A stretch of 64,000 bases of DNA, from positions 12,136,391 to 12,200,390 of the forward strand of contig NC_135564.1 in assembly GCF_964340395.1 (NCBI RefSeq). The letters are read 5' to 3'. Source of the DNA: Glandiceps talaboti (lineage: Eukaryota; Hemichordata; Enteropneusta; Spengelidae). Numbering within the stretch: the first letter of the stretch is position 1; the number at the start of each line of letters is the position of its first letter. Both the position numbers and the translations under genes were made by a program. Shown here piece by piece: positions 36,611 to 48,499 of the stretch. Under the pieces are notes generated by a model. That model made no database searches. It was given only the letters and a program-made list of their open reading frames with translations, and was not told the origin of the DNA.

Positions 36611-37779
36611 TTATTTTTATCAGGCATAAATAGTGTAGGTGATACTCGATGTGAGGAGATATTAACACTGTTTTAAAAAAGAGCAAAATCTTTATCAAAC
36701 TAGCTTGTTATGCAATTTGCTGCCTGCTATATCATAAACTATCAATCATAACGTGTACACATGCCCAGACAGGTTATTTAAAGTATATACAATGTCATGT
36801 CAATTTTAAAACAATCAAACGTTCTTAGAAATTCTGCTTTATCATCATTTTGAAATTTGTTTTAAGTGGGCATGTTGGTGAAAATCCCTAACCCTGATTA
36901 ATGACGCCCTTTCACTTCATTCAATTTATATAATAAAGGTGAATAGTTTATCACCAGTTAATCAGCCGATATGTTTGAACCAGTTCGAAGGTATTTACAG
37001 CTGTCGTGTTTGGCAAAGACGTCGCTAGTTGTGAATACATTTTGACTGCAACTAAAACTAAATCTAATTTACAGTTCTAAACGCAATTGTATCATATTTT
37101 GGACTAGATGTATACCATATGGTATAAATCTTAAAACCAGTATAAAAACAACAAGATAGAGTTATTATGATAAATTAGAACAAACATTTGCTTTCCCTTT
37201 CGAATCCTTTAGACATTATTAGACATTAAGAGCAGGTTATGAAGATCACAGTGGTATATTTAAATCTAATTACGAGTAGATTTATTCAGTAAGTAGGCTT
37301 AATTATTTGTATTTCTCTCAAAAGAAAGATAGTGATGGTTGTACCAGTCGCTGGATTGTTATGTCAAGGGATATCTAAAATCCAGCTGTGGAGATGAAAT
37401 CAGTCAAGTACCTCCCCCACATCAATCATGATAAACTACCCCCATGGGGCACAGTTCAAAATAGTTTTATCATATGATCATCATTCATCCATTGCCACAG
37501 CACTACTTTAAATATTTACAACATCACAATAATAAATAAAGGTGAAATATACGTGCTATCTGATGAAAATAATTCTCAGACATGTTACATGTACTAAGAA
37601 ATATATTTAGGGTTCTAAAGTATTCATTAGTGTTCCTTTGTGTTAACTAGATACAGATCTAGACTCGTGGACTATGTCCATCTAGCCAGTCAGCCGGGCA
37701 TTCATTCATCAATTCACCTATCTATCCGTCCAACCATTTCTCAGCTCACTATCCATCCATACATCCACACAGATAATCA
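36611..37779. other. Intergenic, nothing recognised
   Basis: AT-rich sequence without long open frames or recognisable repeats. Confidence 0.55.
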
Positions 37780-38215
37780 GCTAGCCATTCATTCACTCTT
37801 TCATCCATCCATCCATCCATCCAACAACCAACCAACCAACAAACAAACAAACAAACAAACAAACAAACAAACACACAACCAACTATCCATTTATCAATTT
37901 ATCCCATCCACTATCCACGCACCCACCCATTCACCAATCCAGGTATATCAACTATCTATCAACTCGCATTCATTCATCCATCCATCCATCCATCCATCCA
38001 TCCATACATACATACATACATACATACATACATACATACATACATACATACATACATACATACGTACATACATACATACATACACACACATACATACATA
38101 CATACATACATACATACATACATTCATCTATAATTCGTTCATCCATTTATGTATGTATTCATTAATTCATTAATTCATTAATTCATTCATTCATCCATCT
38201 ATTCGTGTATGTATG
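37780..38215. repeat. Compound tetranucleotide microsatellite (CATC, AAAC, CATA, CATT)
   Basis: Runs of CATC, CAAC/AAAC, again CATC, then long CATA blocks and CATT. Open frames across it (for example a 177-codon His/Ile/Tyr-rich frame) are products of the repeat. Confidence 0.95.
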
Positions 38216-41200
38216 TATTCATTCGTATAGCGGTTTTCTTCATTTCTGTTATCTCTAGTCATCCATGTGTTTATTTCCCATTCACTGAATACTGGATATT
38301 AAGATATATAATACAACTATTTCAATTACCTATTTTCCTGATTTCCTATGTTTAACTGACTGTTCATGATTCCTTTATCGTTATCAATTGGCTAGTGATT
38401 ATGTTATACAAAGGTTTATAAAGCAACGATTATTATGTTTGTAATACAATATAAGTTTGCAACGAGTCGTGATAGCTACATTGAGAGCATACACACCATA
38501 GAGCAAAGTTCTTGAACCCAGCTTGGGGATTTCCCCACAGCTTGAATATGTTTATCGCTCTCCAACTAATGTAACGATTTTGAATTCGAGGCATGAACAT
38601 ATATATACATGTATGTGTAACGTATTTCACAGGATAAGTTGTGTCTGGAAATCAGTCACAAGCAGCTGTATTGATGAGTTATTCGATTTTCAACATCGTA
38701 AATCATTATATTATGTCGGGTAGTGTTTAACTATAACTACGCTATAAGTACGTGTCTTACATTTCGTCAACAGCGTTCAAACATACTCAATCATCATGTA
38801 CGACGTGGAAAAATGAACTGTCTGGAGGTACTGCAGGGAGTAGAAAGGTTTAAAATGAACACTGACAAGACGTGTCACAAACTGACATGTTTCGTAGACA
38901 GGTGAATGGAATTCCACGTAAATGCAGATACGATCCATATCTTTGCTATGTCTGTCGATGACAAACACATTAAACAAGTCAGTATATGTTTTACAACTTT
39001 GGATGGGTTTTACTGTCTTCTCAGCAATATTTAAATAAACTCGGCCATACACTTGTTCATTGACGACAAGAGTGAAAAAAAACGCCTTACTCGTTTCCTT
39101 TCAAAAGGTATATTGGTAACCAAATATCAATTTGGAAAGTTACAGTGATGTCAGCTGGTTCACCTTTTTGTTAATTATTTACTCCAATGTATTTGAATTT
39201 TGTAACTTGTGCACTTATATATTTTCAACATCCTATCATATTTTACTAAAAAGTCTCTAATTATTTTAATCTTCATTTTTCTTGCTCTGAAAATACCCAA
39301 TCACTACTTAAAGATATTGTCTTCAGTATTATATAAAGGTTTGAATGTGTTTACTCAGTTACCAAGGCCACGGTTAACCTTTGCTTCTTTAGTTAGCAAA
39401 TAACTCGGTTTTTCTGATGTCAGTGTGGGCAAAAGGTTATGTGAGGTCAAAATGGCACGTTTGCCAGGCTGTGTTTACCTGTTGTCGTTACCCCGGGCGA
39501 TTCTACATATTCTGTGTCTAATTCTTATCAGACATTTTATGTGAAAATGTTGTTGGTAAATGTTGGTGTATCTTATGTCAATAAAGTGGAGATTTTCGAG
39601 TTATTTAGATATTACCGTTGAATATGCCAATAGAAATTGTACTCGTAAAGCTAATAACGTGGAGGTATACCTCCATGCTAATAAGTAGCAAGTTTTCCTT
39701 TGCACTAAAATTGAACGTATTATAACAAAGTGGTCAAAATTAGTCACTACGTCTTGTTGTTTATCTTTCCAATGGTGTTTGTTGTGTACTTATGGTTTAA
39801 CGTTTTCGAGAGTTTCATTTTTTCCACGGTGGCTGAACTTGTTCTCTTCACTCCCTCGTAAATTAAAAATCAATCGCATCTGTGTATTCTGAATTCAGCA
39901 ACTATACATCCAAGCGACACACGTTATCTTTCTGCACATTTTCGGTACTAATATTTGCTTTTGCCACTTGTATGGTCACTATATTAGTTTGTTTTGTCAA
40001 CTACTGAACTATTTCATCTAAATGCTTAGATGTGATCAAATGATACTGTCTTGTAGGGGATTTCCCGGTATAAGTTGGTGTAAATGTAATAGTGGACTTG
40101 TGTATACCTATTGCTTATCAACCAGAGGTGATCTATTATCGCGGTGAACCTACTAGTTCCACACATAAATTTCCCCAGCTATGTAACGAACTGGTGGCAG
40201 TGCACTCGTGTCACGTTGTCCCCTCCTGTAATGATGTATCTAATGTTATACCTAGTGTAGAGCGCAACTCGCCTATAACTTTAATATTGAGACTCCGTTA
40301 CAAATACATTTTATGTACATTGCATTGAGTATAAACGGTTGTTTGTTTATTGTGTGTACTTATAGTGTGGAGTCAGTGGTAGCGTACCATCAATGGTATG
40401 TTAACCCTACAGTAAATTGTACACACTGGTATAGTACCAATAGTACCTATAAAATTCTAGGTATATCAATAAAGTAGCAAATATCTAAGTAACGCTGTTG
40501 GTACACAGGCGCTCGGTAGAATCACACTGATGGGGCTTTGTGTGTTTCGTTGTGGAACATCAAGCCCCTATTTGGAAGGGAAAAGCCAAAGCGAGGATTT
40601 CCAGTGTAACACCTAAGTGCAAACTTTTCGACAGCAGTGTATAGGTGTTGGAGTCAGCACAGAGTTGTGCATTTATGTACAACTGGCTTGGTAACCACGG
40701 CTCGATGCAGGTCTGAGCAAGCGGTTCAGTGCCATACAGTACAAAAGAAAAATAAAGTATAGTTCCGTTCATCACATTACATTACATTACAGTTCCAGGC
40801 CTACATTTTCACCACTGTGCACAACTGTTACAGTATACTGCACTACATTGTCACCACCGTAGAGTATACTAATGATACATTATATTACAGTGATCACACC
40901 TACTGAGACTACAAACAGGAGCTGCATTGTATGGTAAAGGAAACACACGCTCTGAATTTTAACTTAAATAACAATTTATATCTTATTTGTCTCCGCAACA
41001 GAATATAGTACCATTCAGTAATCCATTGCTATTACGTATTTCAAATAAGTGCATAAATTGCCATTCTTGCTGGGTGAGAGCTGATATATATTTTTCGTAT
41101 CAATTTCTGCATAAAGCGGAACGTCAAAACTCACATGCTGCCTTTGTGACAATTTTTTGTAAGTTTGTTCCCTTCAATGTTTCAAATAGCGTCGCGACAT

Positions 41201-41822
41201 TCCTCATCCTTGATCAGTTGGAATCACTTACACGATAAAAGTAGACAGGTAGATCAGAATCGACTACAGCCAGTTCCCTGCTGGTATTAGTATCATCGAA
41301 ATGAACAAAATGTTGCCATTTTCAATCCAAAAAGAAAGAATTGTAACCGCCAAACTTACCTCTACCATCCTCGACACAGGTAGGAAAACCTAACACCGCA
41401 AAGTGGGGGTAAGCTGAGTGGTCACCTAAGCAACATCGGTGACGGATGAATCGGTTCGACGTTGACACATGATGGGCGGGGACTAGTTTCGGAGAATCAT
41501 TGTGCAATTTAATATGACTTTTGTGCTGGTATACCGTACCCAAGGTGCTGTGCGTCTAGTTTACAGCTCAGAGACCAGTATCTGTGTGTATGTGTGTATG
41601 TGTGCTACTCTTCCATACCGAGGATTCAATAGGTGGTGAATTTCAAAGTTATCAAGGCGATCTTTACCAGTGTTATTTACACAGAGGGTTTTCTTAGCGG
41701 AAACGTTCTACCGGACACCGTTTATCAGGACACACTAGACGTGATGGTAGATGTCCATCAACGAACACCGTTAGGAAAGACGGATCTCTCTTAAGGTCAG
41801 CATACAGGTGGTATTCAAAACA
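38216..41822. other. Intergenic; upstream region of the candidate gene at 41823
   Basis: No convincing exon. A perfect 16-bp palindrome TGGAGGTATACCTCCA lies near 39660-39675. No TATA box or initiator before 41823 can be assigned with confidence. Confidence 0.5.
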
Positions 41823-42033
41823 ATGCGTTACGCTATGAGTACTAACTATCTGTGTCTATTATATTTGATGACTTTCTACATCTACACTTCTCATGGCGCT
41901 GTTTACGATGAAACCATGGCAAGAGACACGATTGAAGTATCCTTCATGTCGTTGCCAAGGAAAATTAGCTTTTTCGTGGAGGAAAATGAAAGACCAACGC
42001 CCTTTGTCCCAGAACGAACAGACATCGATTCAG
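41823..42033 (+). CDS. Candidate first exon of a secreted or membrane protein (signal peptide)
   Basis: The ATG at 41823 has A at -3 and opens MRYAMSTNYLCLLYLM.. with a hydrophobic core and a likely cleavage after YTSHG (before AVYDE). The frame runs 70 codons to a perfect GTAAGT donor at 42034, leaving in phase 1. The mature start is acidic and mixed (FFVEENERPTPF, then TDIDSG) and matches no family I know. An upstream GTG could extend the frame but is not a eukaryotic start. I found no matching downstream exon, and splicing to 54946 would hit a stop, so its gene is unresolved. Confidence 0.45.
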
Positions 42034-43229
42034 GTAAGTTTATCTTTCGTTTTAATGTTCAATCGACGTTGACATCACATTCCTGGCTCACGTCTGTAAC
42101 TGATATGCAATGCAAAATAAATTTCCTGTCTAGCTACATGCTTGTGTACAAAGACTTTCTAAACATGACAAAATACTGTAGATATGGAGTCAGTAACATG
42201 ATTTTGTGTCTCATGGTGACAAACAACCTGTCGTTGTTATTTCGCATGGGTGTGGTGAGTATGGAATCTAGGGCCATATAAATCAATATAAACCACTGTG
42301 CTGAGAGTTCAGTGTTGCCGCGTTAAATGATAAAAAGGGAAACGGACTCGTCTAAAATAAAACACTTTAGCCACTACCACGGCGATAATTGATTTCTCGC
42401 TGGTCTAAACGTTCATGACCTAAAAATCGAGACAAAATTATACAGATACATTTAGATACATTTTTGTTGGGATATCATGCATGGGATGGACACAGTAGCC
42501 TAGGTCAACGATTATGCCCTTGATTTGAAGTGTAGTCACCAATCCAATTTTCTTTAGAGACAAATTTAACATTTTCAGTTAACATTTTCAATGCTTCGGT
42601 ATATCATAGTACGAACTGCGCATGTCACTATATTGTAGTGCTAAGATGAGTGCTCTTGCTGAAACGCAATCTCAGGGGACAAAAATACCAAGGCGTTGTG
42701 TGTTTTCGTGGAATCAAATGTTAGCCGGGCATATCGCCGTACAACTACACCACTCTGCGGGTGCAAACACAACCGATGGACCTAAATGGATACGGTGTCA
42801 ATCCAACTGGTTAAGCCATAATAAGAACTTAGAGCATGGATAAGTGGAACATTTGCTCAATCAATTATTGTAGTTGAGAAAAGCCGTACTTTGAACACTA
42901 AAAGTCCTAACTTTGATTAGACTGTTTATTTTTCACTTGTACAATTTGTTCAATGTCTTCACTGTCAGAATAGAACACTATATTCGCCATCTTGTTTCCG
43001 AAGTAACGTTTGATATATGAGACACGTGTAATTAACATTAGCTATTAAACGAATACCATACAATACCGCGATATCCAACATCACAATCTAAGGATAAACC
43101 CTAAATACATTTTCATACTCAGATGTTGAACCCCCCCCCCCCCTAGTTTTTGACATCTTTGACTGCCCAGTTCCGTTCAAACCATAACAATTATACCATA
43201 TTATCAGTAAGCCATAAATTCCTGGGTAA
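42034..43229. other. Possible intron of the 41823 gene, nothing recognised
   Basis: No exon with matching phase-1 acceptor and recognisable protein. A 73-codon open frame at 42622-42843 has no identifiable features. A C-run lies at about 43131-43143. Confidence 0.45.
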
Positions 43230-43343
43230 TACAACCAAACCAGAGTGACTTTACAGTTTCAATTTATGTAACACGGTATTTGCGCTACCAGTCTCTTATG
43301 TTGTTGGTCTCGCCTAACTCTATAGTCTTTCTGGTTTAGTAGT
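43230..43343. mobile_element. Short (~114-bp) member of the 27056 MITE family
   Basis: The left end CAACCAAACCAGAGTGACTT and the right end CTATAGTCTTTCTGGTTTAG are inverted copies of each other and match the ends of the element at 27056-27408. The interior is mostly missing. Confidence 0.65.
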
Positions 43344-44114
43344 GAAATGGGTGAAATTGAATCTCCTGTTTATCACTTTTTTACTTGCGGAAGGACGTAA
43401 GAATTTGGCTCTCCTGAAGACCACACGGTTCTTTCCACCGTGGAGCATGTTTGCACGTGGTCATTTCACCAAACACTGTTATTTTAAGTATACACAGCTG
43501 ACAAGGTCTCAATAATCTCCGTTAATCTTAACCTATAAATGGGATTCCACGTGCAGTTCATGTGTAAAAGACAGAACGATTCATTTCGGGACCCTCCTAC
43601 AGAATTACATACCCACTCACACTGTGTTTTCACCGATCGGGATGAACGTTTTATGATAACCCTCTAATTTATAAAGCTATAAAGTCGGGTAGTGAGAAGC
43701 ATAGAATTAAATAGGTCCACCAGTTGGTAAATCAGTGCTTTTATGACATAGTTAAATGTGAGTGAAAGTTGTTTCTCGACCGGTCATACTGGAGTCATTT
43801 AAATAAAGCTTGTATGTAGGTCACGTCGATATGTTGGTGGCATTGAATCTTTAGATCCAGACAAACCAACAAATATGTAACCTAATAACAGGAAGATATA
43901 TTTTTGAAATGCCAATGTTTGATTAGTGTCACGATCAACGCGATGACCCGTACGCTGAAAGTTTGACCGTCCAACCCGAAGTGGGAGTAAGGTGCACCTA
44001 ACATATACAAAGGTGTAAATGGATAATTATTGCCAGCAGTATATTTATGGCTTGTGAAACCAAAGCTGTATGTGAATGGGAATTAAATAAACACGGATGT
44101 ACATGTATAATGAT

Positions 44115-44663
44115 AAGATTACGGCTGTTACCTGTGTATTTTGTTATACGTGTACTACACCACCTATGTATTGCAGCAATGTCACTTTATGGCTGTAAAG
44201 CATGGACCCAATTACAATGTACAAGCCCTGAAAAAAATACAATAATTGCGTTTAGATTGAGCTGCTAATAGAAGACTGCTTGACGTCACCTTTAAACAGC
44301 ACCACACTAATGAATAAGGTTATCAAAGAAATCAAGTAGAAAAGCTGGAGAATATGAACCTCTAATTTAAATAATTACCCGATGAAGGAAGCTACAGTAC
44401 TAGTAGTTTGGTTATGTCACCCACCAATCTAGTTCATTTGCATACGTAATTGGGCATGGACATATGGAGGGAAGTAGGAGCAAAGTGAGTCTGCGTGCCA
44501 ACATGTGCTATAGATGACATACATATGTCAAGAAGTGGGCTAACCACAGCATGATAGAGTGTATTTAAGAAGTGCAGAGGATCGTGATGAGTGGAGGGGA
44601 TGTGGTGGAGTTGTCATCAAAGTGGCCCAACGACCTAACGGCTACGAGAGTGACCTGTCGTGA
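44115..44663 (+). pseudogene. RTE/endonuclease-RT type LINE, decayed 3' end of ORF
   Basis: Fragments in shifting frames match the C-terminal region of endonuclease/reverse-transcriptase LINEs: MSLYGCKAW, then RRLLDVTFKQHHTNE, KKWANHSMIEC, and in frame from 44580 DRDEWRGCGG..VAQRPNGYESDLS with a stop at 44661-44663. Several frameshifts and stops show it is dead. Family knowledge used: the YGCE.W, YRR.L.I....TNEEV and RPNGYGSDLS-like endings. Confidence 0.8.
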
Positions 44664-45884
44664 CCTAATACATTTCTGCGACCTTGACATCGCAAGACCA
44701 TTCCACAAAGTAATTTTCTCGTTATTCAACAAGTTTTTACCTGGCTTTAAAATGAGTCAGGAAATGCAATTGTGGTGCGCTTTCTTATATACCACGTTTC
44801 TAACAAGGTCACACCGATTGGTTTAGGCTCTTGTACTAGGATCGTCTATCTCCCTCTTTCAATGCGATGTGTACTGACACTCGTTGAACCAGGAAAGGGA
44901 TATACTCAATATATAGTTGCCCAGTTACTTGAATACGTTGGTTGGTGTGATCAGCCAAGTTTGGTAGATTGTTAATTCTTTCACTCCTTTTATTCAAACA
45001 TACATTTTAAATCATGTCTGTTAAATGACGTTCCAGTCGAAATTTGCAAGCAGGTTACATACCTTTCAACACAAGACAGGGTTTTGGTGCGTAAATTAAA
45101 CACTGTGTAAACCGTTACTCCAGGCGAAGAACAAAACCGACGGTTGCCTTAGTATACATTTGGTTGATATGGCGAACGGAAAATCCTGTGTAATTACTAA
45201 GTCTCACTCACAGAAATTTAAAAACTGGATTTTCAAGGAGAGGATATATAGACTTGTTCAAAGCACAGGAACACGTATTATTATTTTCCTAAAAAATATC
45301 ACACGAATCCTGCCACCAAACTGTATCAAAACACGTCCTATAGTGTTTTTTTCTATAAATACTACGCGTCCCTATGGTTCGAAGTATCTTTTATACAGGG
45401 AAAATTTCCTCGTGATTATCTTCTGACTGATTATTAGCATATACAAGCTCTATAGTGAGGATAATTCAGGTGGTTTCTGGTTGTTAACAGTGCTCGCGTG
45501 ATAATTAATTGACGATCGATGACTTATCAACGAACTCATGATGGAATGCAAGGTTGTATGAAGTAGTACCCGATGATACATCAAGGTGTCAAGGCAGAGA
45601 TAACGGATTACGTTTGAATTTCAACGTATTCCCTTTATGTCCATGACAAACATCTCACTGACAATAGCAATATTGTGTGTTCTGTGTAATAAATGTGTGG
45701 TACGTATTGTGTATTCTGTGTACTGTGTGGTGCGTATTTTCGGACAAAGACTATTGCCCCCATAACATGGTTCAAGGTTTGTCTTAGTGCCGTTACCTGC
45801 CGTATCGCCACTGTACATGTCTGGTGCATGGTGTTTGTTGGTTATCAGTGATACCTGTCATCTACCCATCACTATCCCTGTCTG

Positions 45885-45931
45885 TCTGTCTGTTTGGTCT
45901 GACTGTTTGCCTGTCTGTCTGTCTGCCTGCC

Positions 45932-45962
<31 letters not shown>

Positions 45963-46005
45963 TCGATATGACTGTTTGCCTGCCTGTCTGTATGTCTAGC
46001 TGGTT
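45885..46005. repeat. (TGTC)n microsatellite
   Basis: CTGT tetramers interrupted by TTTG and GCCTG variants. Confidence 0.95.
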
Positions 46006-46765
46006 GGCTGGCTGTCTACGCATACGTACGTGTGTTCGTGTGAACGTGTTCATATACATGCGGTTATTACTTCACTCAAATTATTCTTTAAAATTCCAAA
46101 CATTGCAAACATACCTAATAGAAAGATTGAAGTTTTTTACAGCCTCTTGATGCCCTAATATTACATTACGTACAATATTGAGTGTGTGCTTCGTTACCAG
46201 TAAATTTGAAAAATAAACATTGAGAATTAGGCCATTCTTTTATTCAGTCCGCGGAACTGAGAATGTTCGCATCTTTAGTAAAGAAACGGCCTTTCTGAGA
46301 ATATACTAGTTGCGGAAACAAACTATGTACTAATAATTGCTTTTTTACGAAACCTGTTTGTCATTATGTTTTGCAGCAGCTTTCAGTACGTGATTTTGAT
46401 GGTACTTTATTAAGCTATAATAGATTGCAATTTTTTAACATCTGGAATCAGGCAGGTTTGTGAAGCGTGGCTATGAATTAGAAGGCTGCTTTTAGAAAGA
46501 AAACAGACAAATATACAAACAGGATGTGATCTTTAGACAGGCATGGATTGGTTGAATCATGTGACGTGAGCTACATATTCATCACTGAATCATGCGAGCT
46601 TCATATTCACTCATAACTTTATCGTGAGACCCATCCCTTGGTTGAGGTGACTAGAGAGTAATCGTAAGTAACTGGTACTAAAACAATTCTAAAGAGACTT
46701 AGATCGCTCGATGCCAATCAAATGAGTTAGTATACTCGAGTGCAATACACGTTGCCTTATATCAT

Positions 46766-46786
46766 GTATTTGTTTGTTTGTTTGTT

Positions 46787-46841
<55 letters not shown>

Positions 46842-47058
46842 GTGTCTGTCTGTGTGTATGTATGTATGTATGTATGTATGTATGTATGTATGTATGTATG
46901 TATGTATGTATGGATGGATGGATGGATGCATGCATGCATGCAAGCATGTACGCACGCACGCACGCACGTACGTACGTACGTGTGTGTGTATGTATGTATG
47001 TATGTATGTATGTATGTATGTATGTATGTATGTATGTGTATGTGTATGTATGTATGTT
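46766..47058. repeat. Compound tetranucleotide microsatellite (TTTG, TCTG, TATG, GGAT, GCAT, CGCA, CGTA)
   Basis: Each block differs from its neighbour by one base of the tetramer: TTTG, TCTG, TATG, GGAT, GCAT, GCAC, GTAC, then TATG again. Open frames of up to 188 codons here are repeat products. Confidence 0.95.
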
Positions 47059-47109
47059 ATCTTAATTCACCATGGATTATACAGTAACAGACTGAAGTTC
47101 ACTAGCATG

Positions 47110-47160
47110 CATGTGTGTGTGTGTATGTGCGCGCGCGCGAGTGTGTGTGTGTGCGCGCGC

Positions 47161-47206
<46 letters not shown>
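47110..47206. repeat. (GT)n/(GC)n alternating microsatellite
   Basis: Long purine-pyrimidine alternation with GTGTGT and CGCGCG blocks; a candidate Z-DNA-forming stretch. Confidence 0.93.
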
Positions 47207-48189
47207 CATTTAATTGGGCATGGGTGGAGTATCTGTATGTTACAGACATAGGGGATTGTTTGTGTATCCTACTAGGTATGCGAGTGTATGTTGTTGGTAA
47301 CCATGTGAGCATTCATGGCTGCTATTTCACGCAACGATAAGAGAAAAAACTTCCCACTCCCAGACTACACGCCCAGCAAATGTAATTTGTTACCCGTCGG
47401 TAGTATTGATCGCATTGCGCCTGAGTTCAGATATCGTTACTATGGAGATGCGATCACTCGGGAACAGAGGTAAAAGATTGACTAGCACATCTACACTGGA
47501 CTGCACATGAAGCTTCATGTCCTATACAGCCAACCCCATCTCCATCACAGAACCAGTGATAGGATCTCACCTTAGTACAAAAACTTGCATTAATAAAGGT
47601 TTCTCAATTTGATAACCTATTGGGAAACTTACAGAGCTAAGGGCAAAGGGACACACGGCAATGGTAACACACATTATGGCAAGGATGTGGTTAACCAAAC
47701 CGCCCCCCCAACCGTACCACTGATACGCTACAGACCAATGTTTGCACGTAGGTGAAGACCAAAGTACGATGCTTCATTAGGCAACGCCTCTCTGGAGACG
47801 TTTTCATTTCAGTATGTATTGCATTTGAACTAGCGCCACCAGACAATAGGATCTGCAATATGCCTCAATCGAGGCGCGTTTCCTTCTATATTTCCGCTCA
47901 GAAAAAATATGTAAGAAACTGAGAACAGCGAGATATCTGCAGCACCTCCATTGTACTAAGTTTTAAAACTATTACGACAATGCAAAGATCTCATTGTCCA
48001 ATGAATTCATATCACGTGATACTGTAGACCACAATGGGATGTTAAAGGTATAGATAATACAGCCCCTAACAGTTATGTAGCAGTACTGACATTTCGAATA
48101 CAATTCTTTAACAACATGAAGGCAAGAAAATCGTTAGTATACTTGTAGACTTGCTATTAATCAACCAGTACACAACACGATAGAAAGTG

Positions 48190-48389
48190 TTGGAGTGAGA
48201 TTGCAGCCCTTTTCTATTAAGATTCATGGAAAAAAATCCTTCCAAATTATGGTGATAGGGCTTTTACTGTATACACATCAAAACTGTGGAACCATCTTCC
48301 ATCTGATCTTCGGTTTAATATTATTAGAGAATTTTGAAGCATTCAAGGCAAGTCTTAAAACATTCATATTTCGTCAATGTTATTGTTGA
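48190..48389 (+). pseudogene. LINE reverse-transcriptase C-terminus relic (CR1/Jockey-like)
   Basis: Reading with one frameshift gives YGDRAFTVYTSKLWNHLPSD followed, after the shift, by FEAFKASLKTFIFRQ and a stop at 48387-48389. This is the conserved end of many non-LTR reverse transcriptases (YGDRAF.V..P.LWN.LP..L......F...LKT.LF). A 3' UTR-like stretch and GTGCAATAAATCCAATCAAA (about 48580) follow, typical of a LINE tail. Confidence 0.82.
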
Positions 48390-48499
48390 AGTGGCCCAAC
48401 AATTCAATAATAATCTTGATGTCTGAAGAACCGTTAATTTCATAGCTATCAAAGTTTTAAAGATGCACTAACACCGTTTTTTTAGAACTGTTTATATGG

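Noticed and set aside
37640-38173. 177-codon His/Ile/Thr/Tyr frame
   Set aside because: Translation of CATC/CATA microsatellites.
41808-41822. Upstream GTG as start of the signal-peptide exon
   Set aside because: Eukaryotic initiation at GTG is not expected; the ATG at 41823 has a good context and already includes the hydrophobic leader.
45824-46150. 108-codon frame rich in Cys-Leu-Ser-Val
   Set aside because: Product of the (TGTC)n microsatellite.
46689-47340. Several overlapping Cys/Val/Tyr-rich or Asp/Arg/Gln-rich frames on both strands
   Set aside because: All arise from TCTG and TATG tetramer repeats that are stop-free in several frames.
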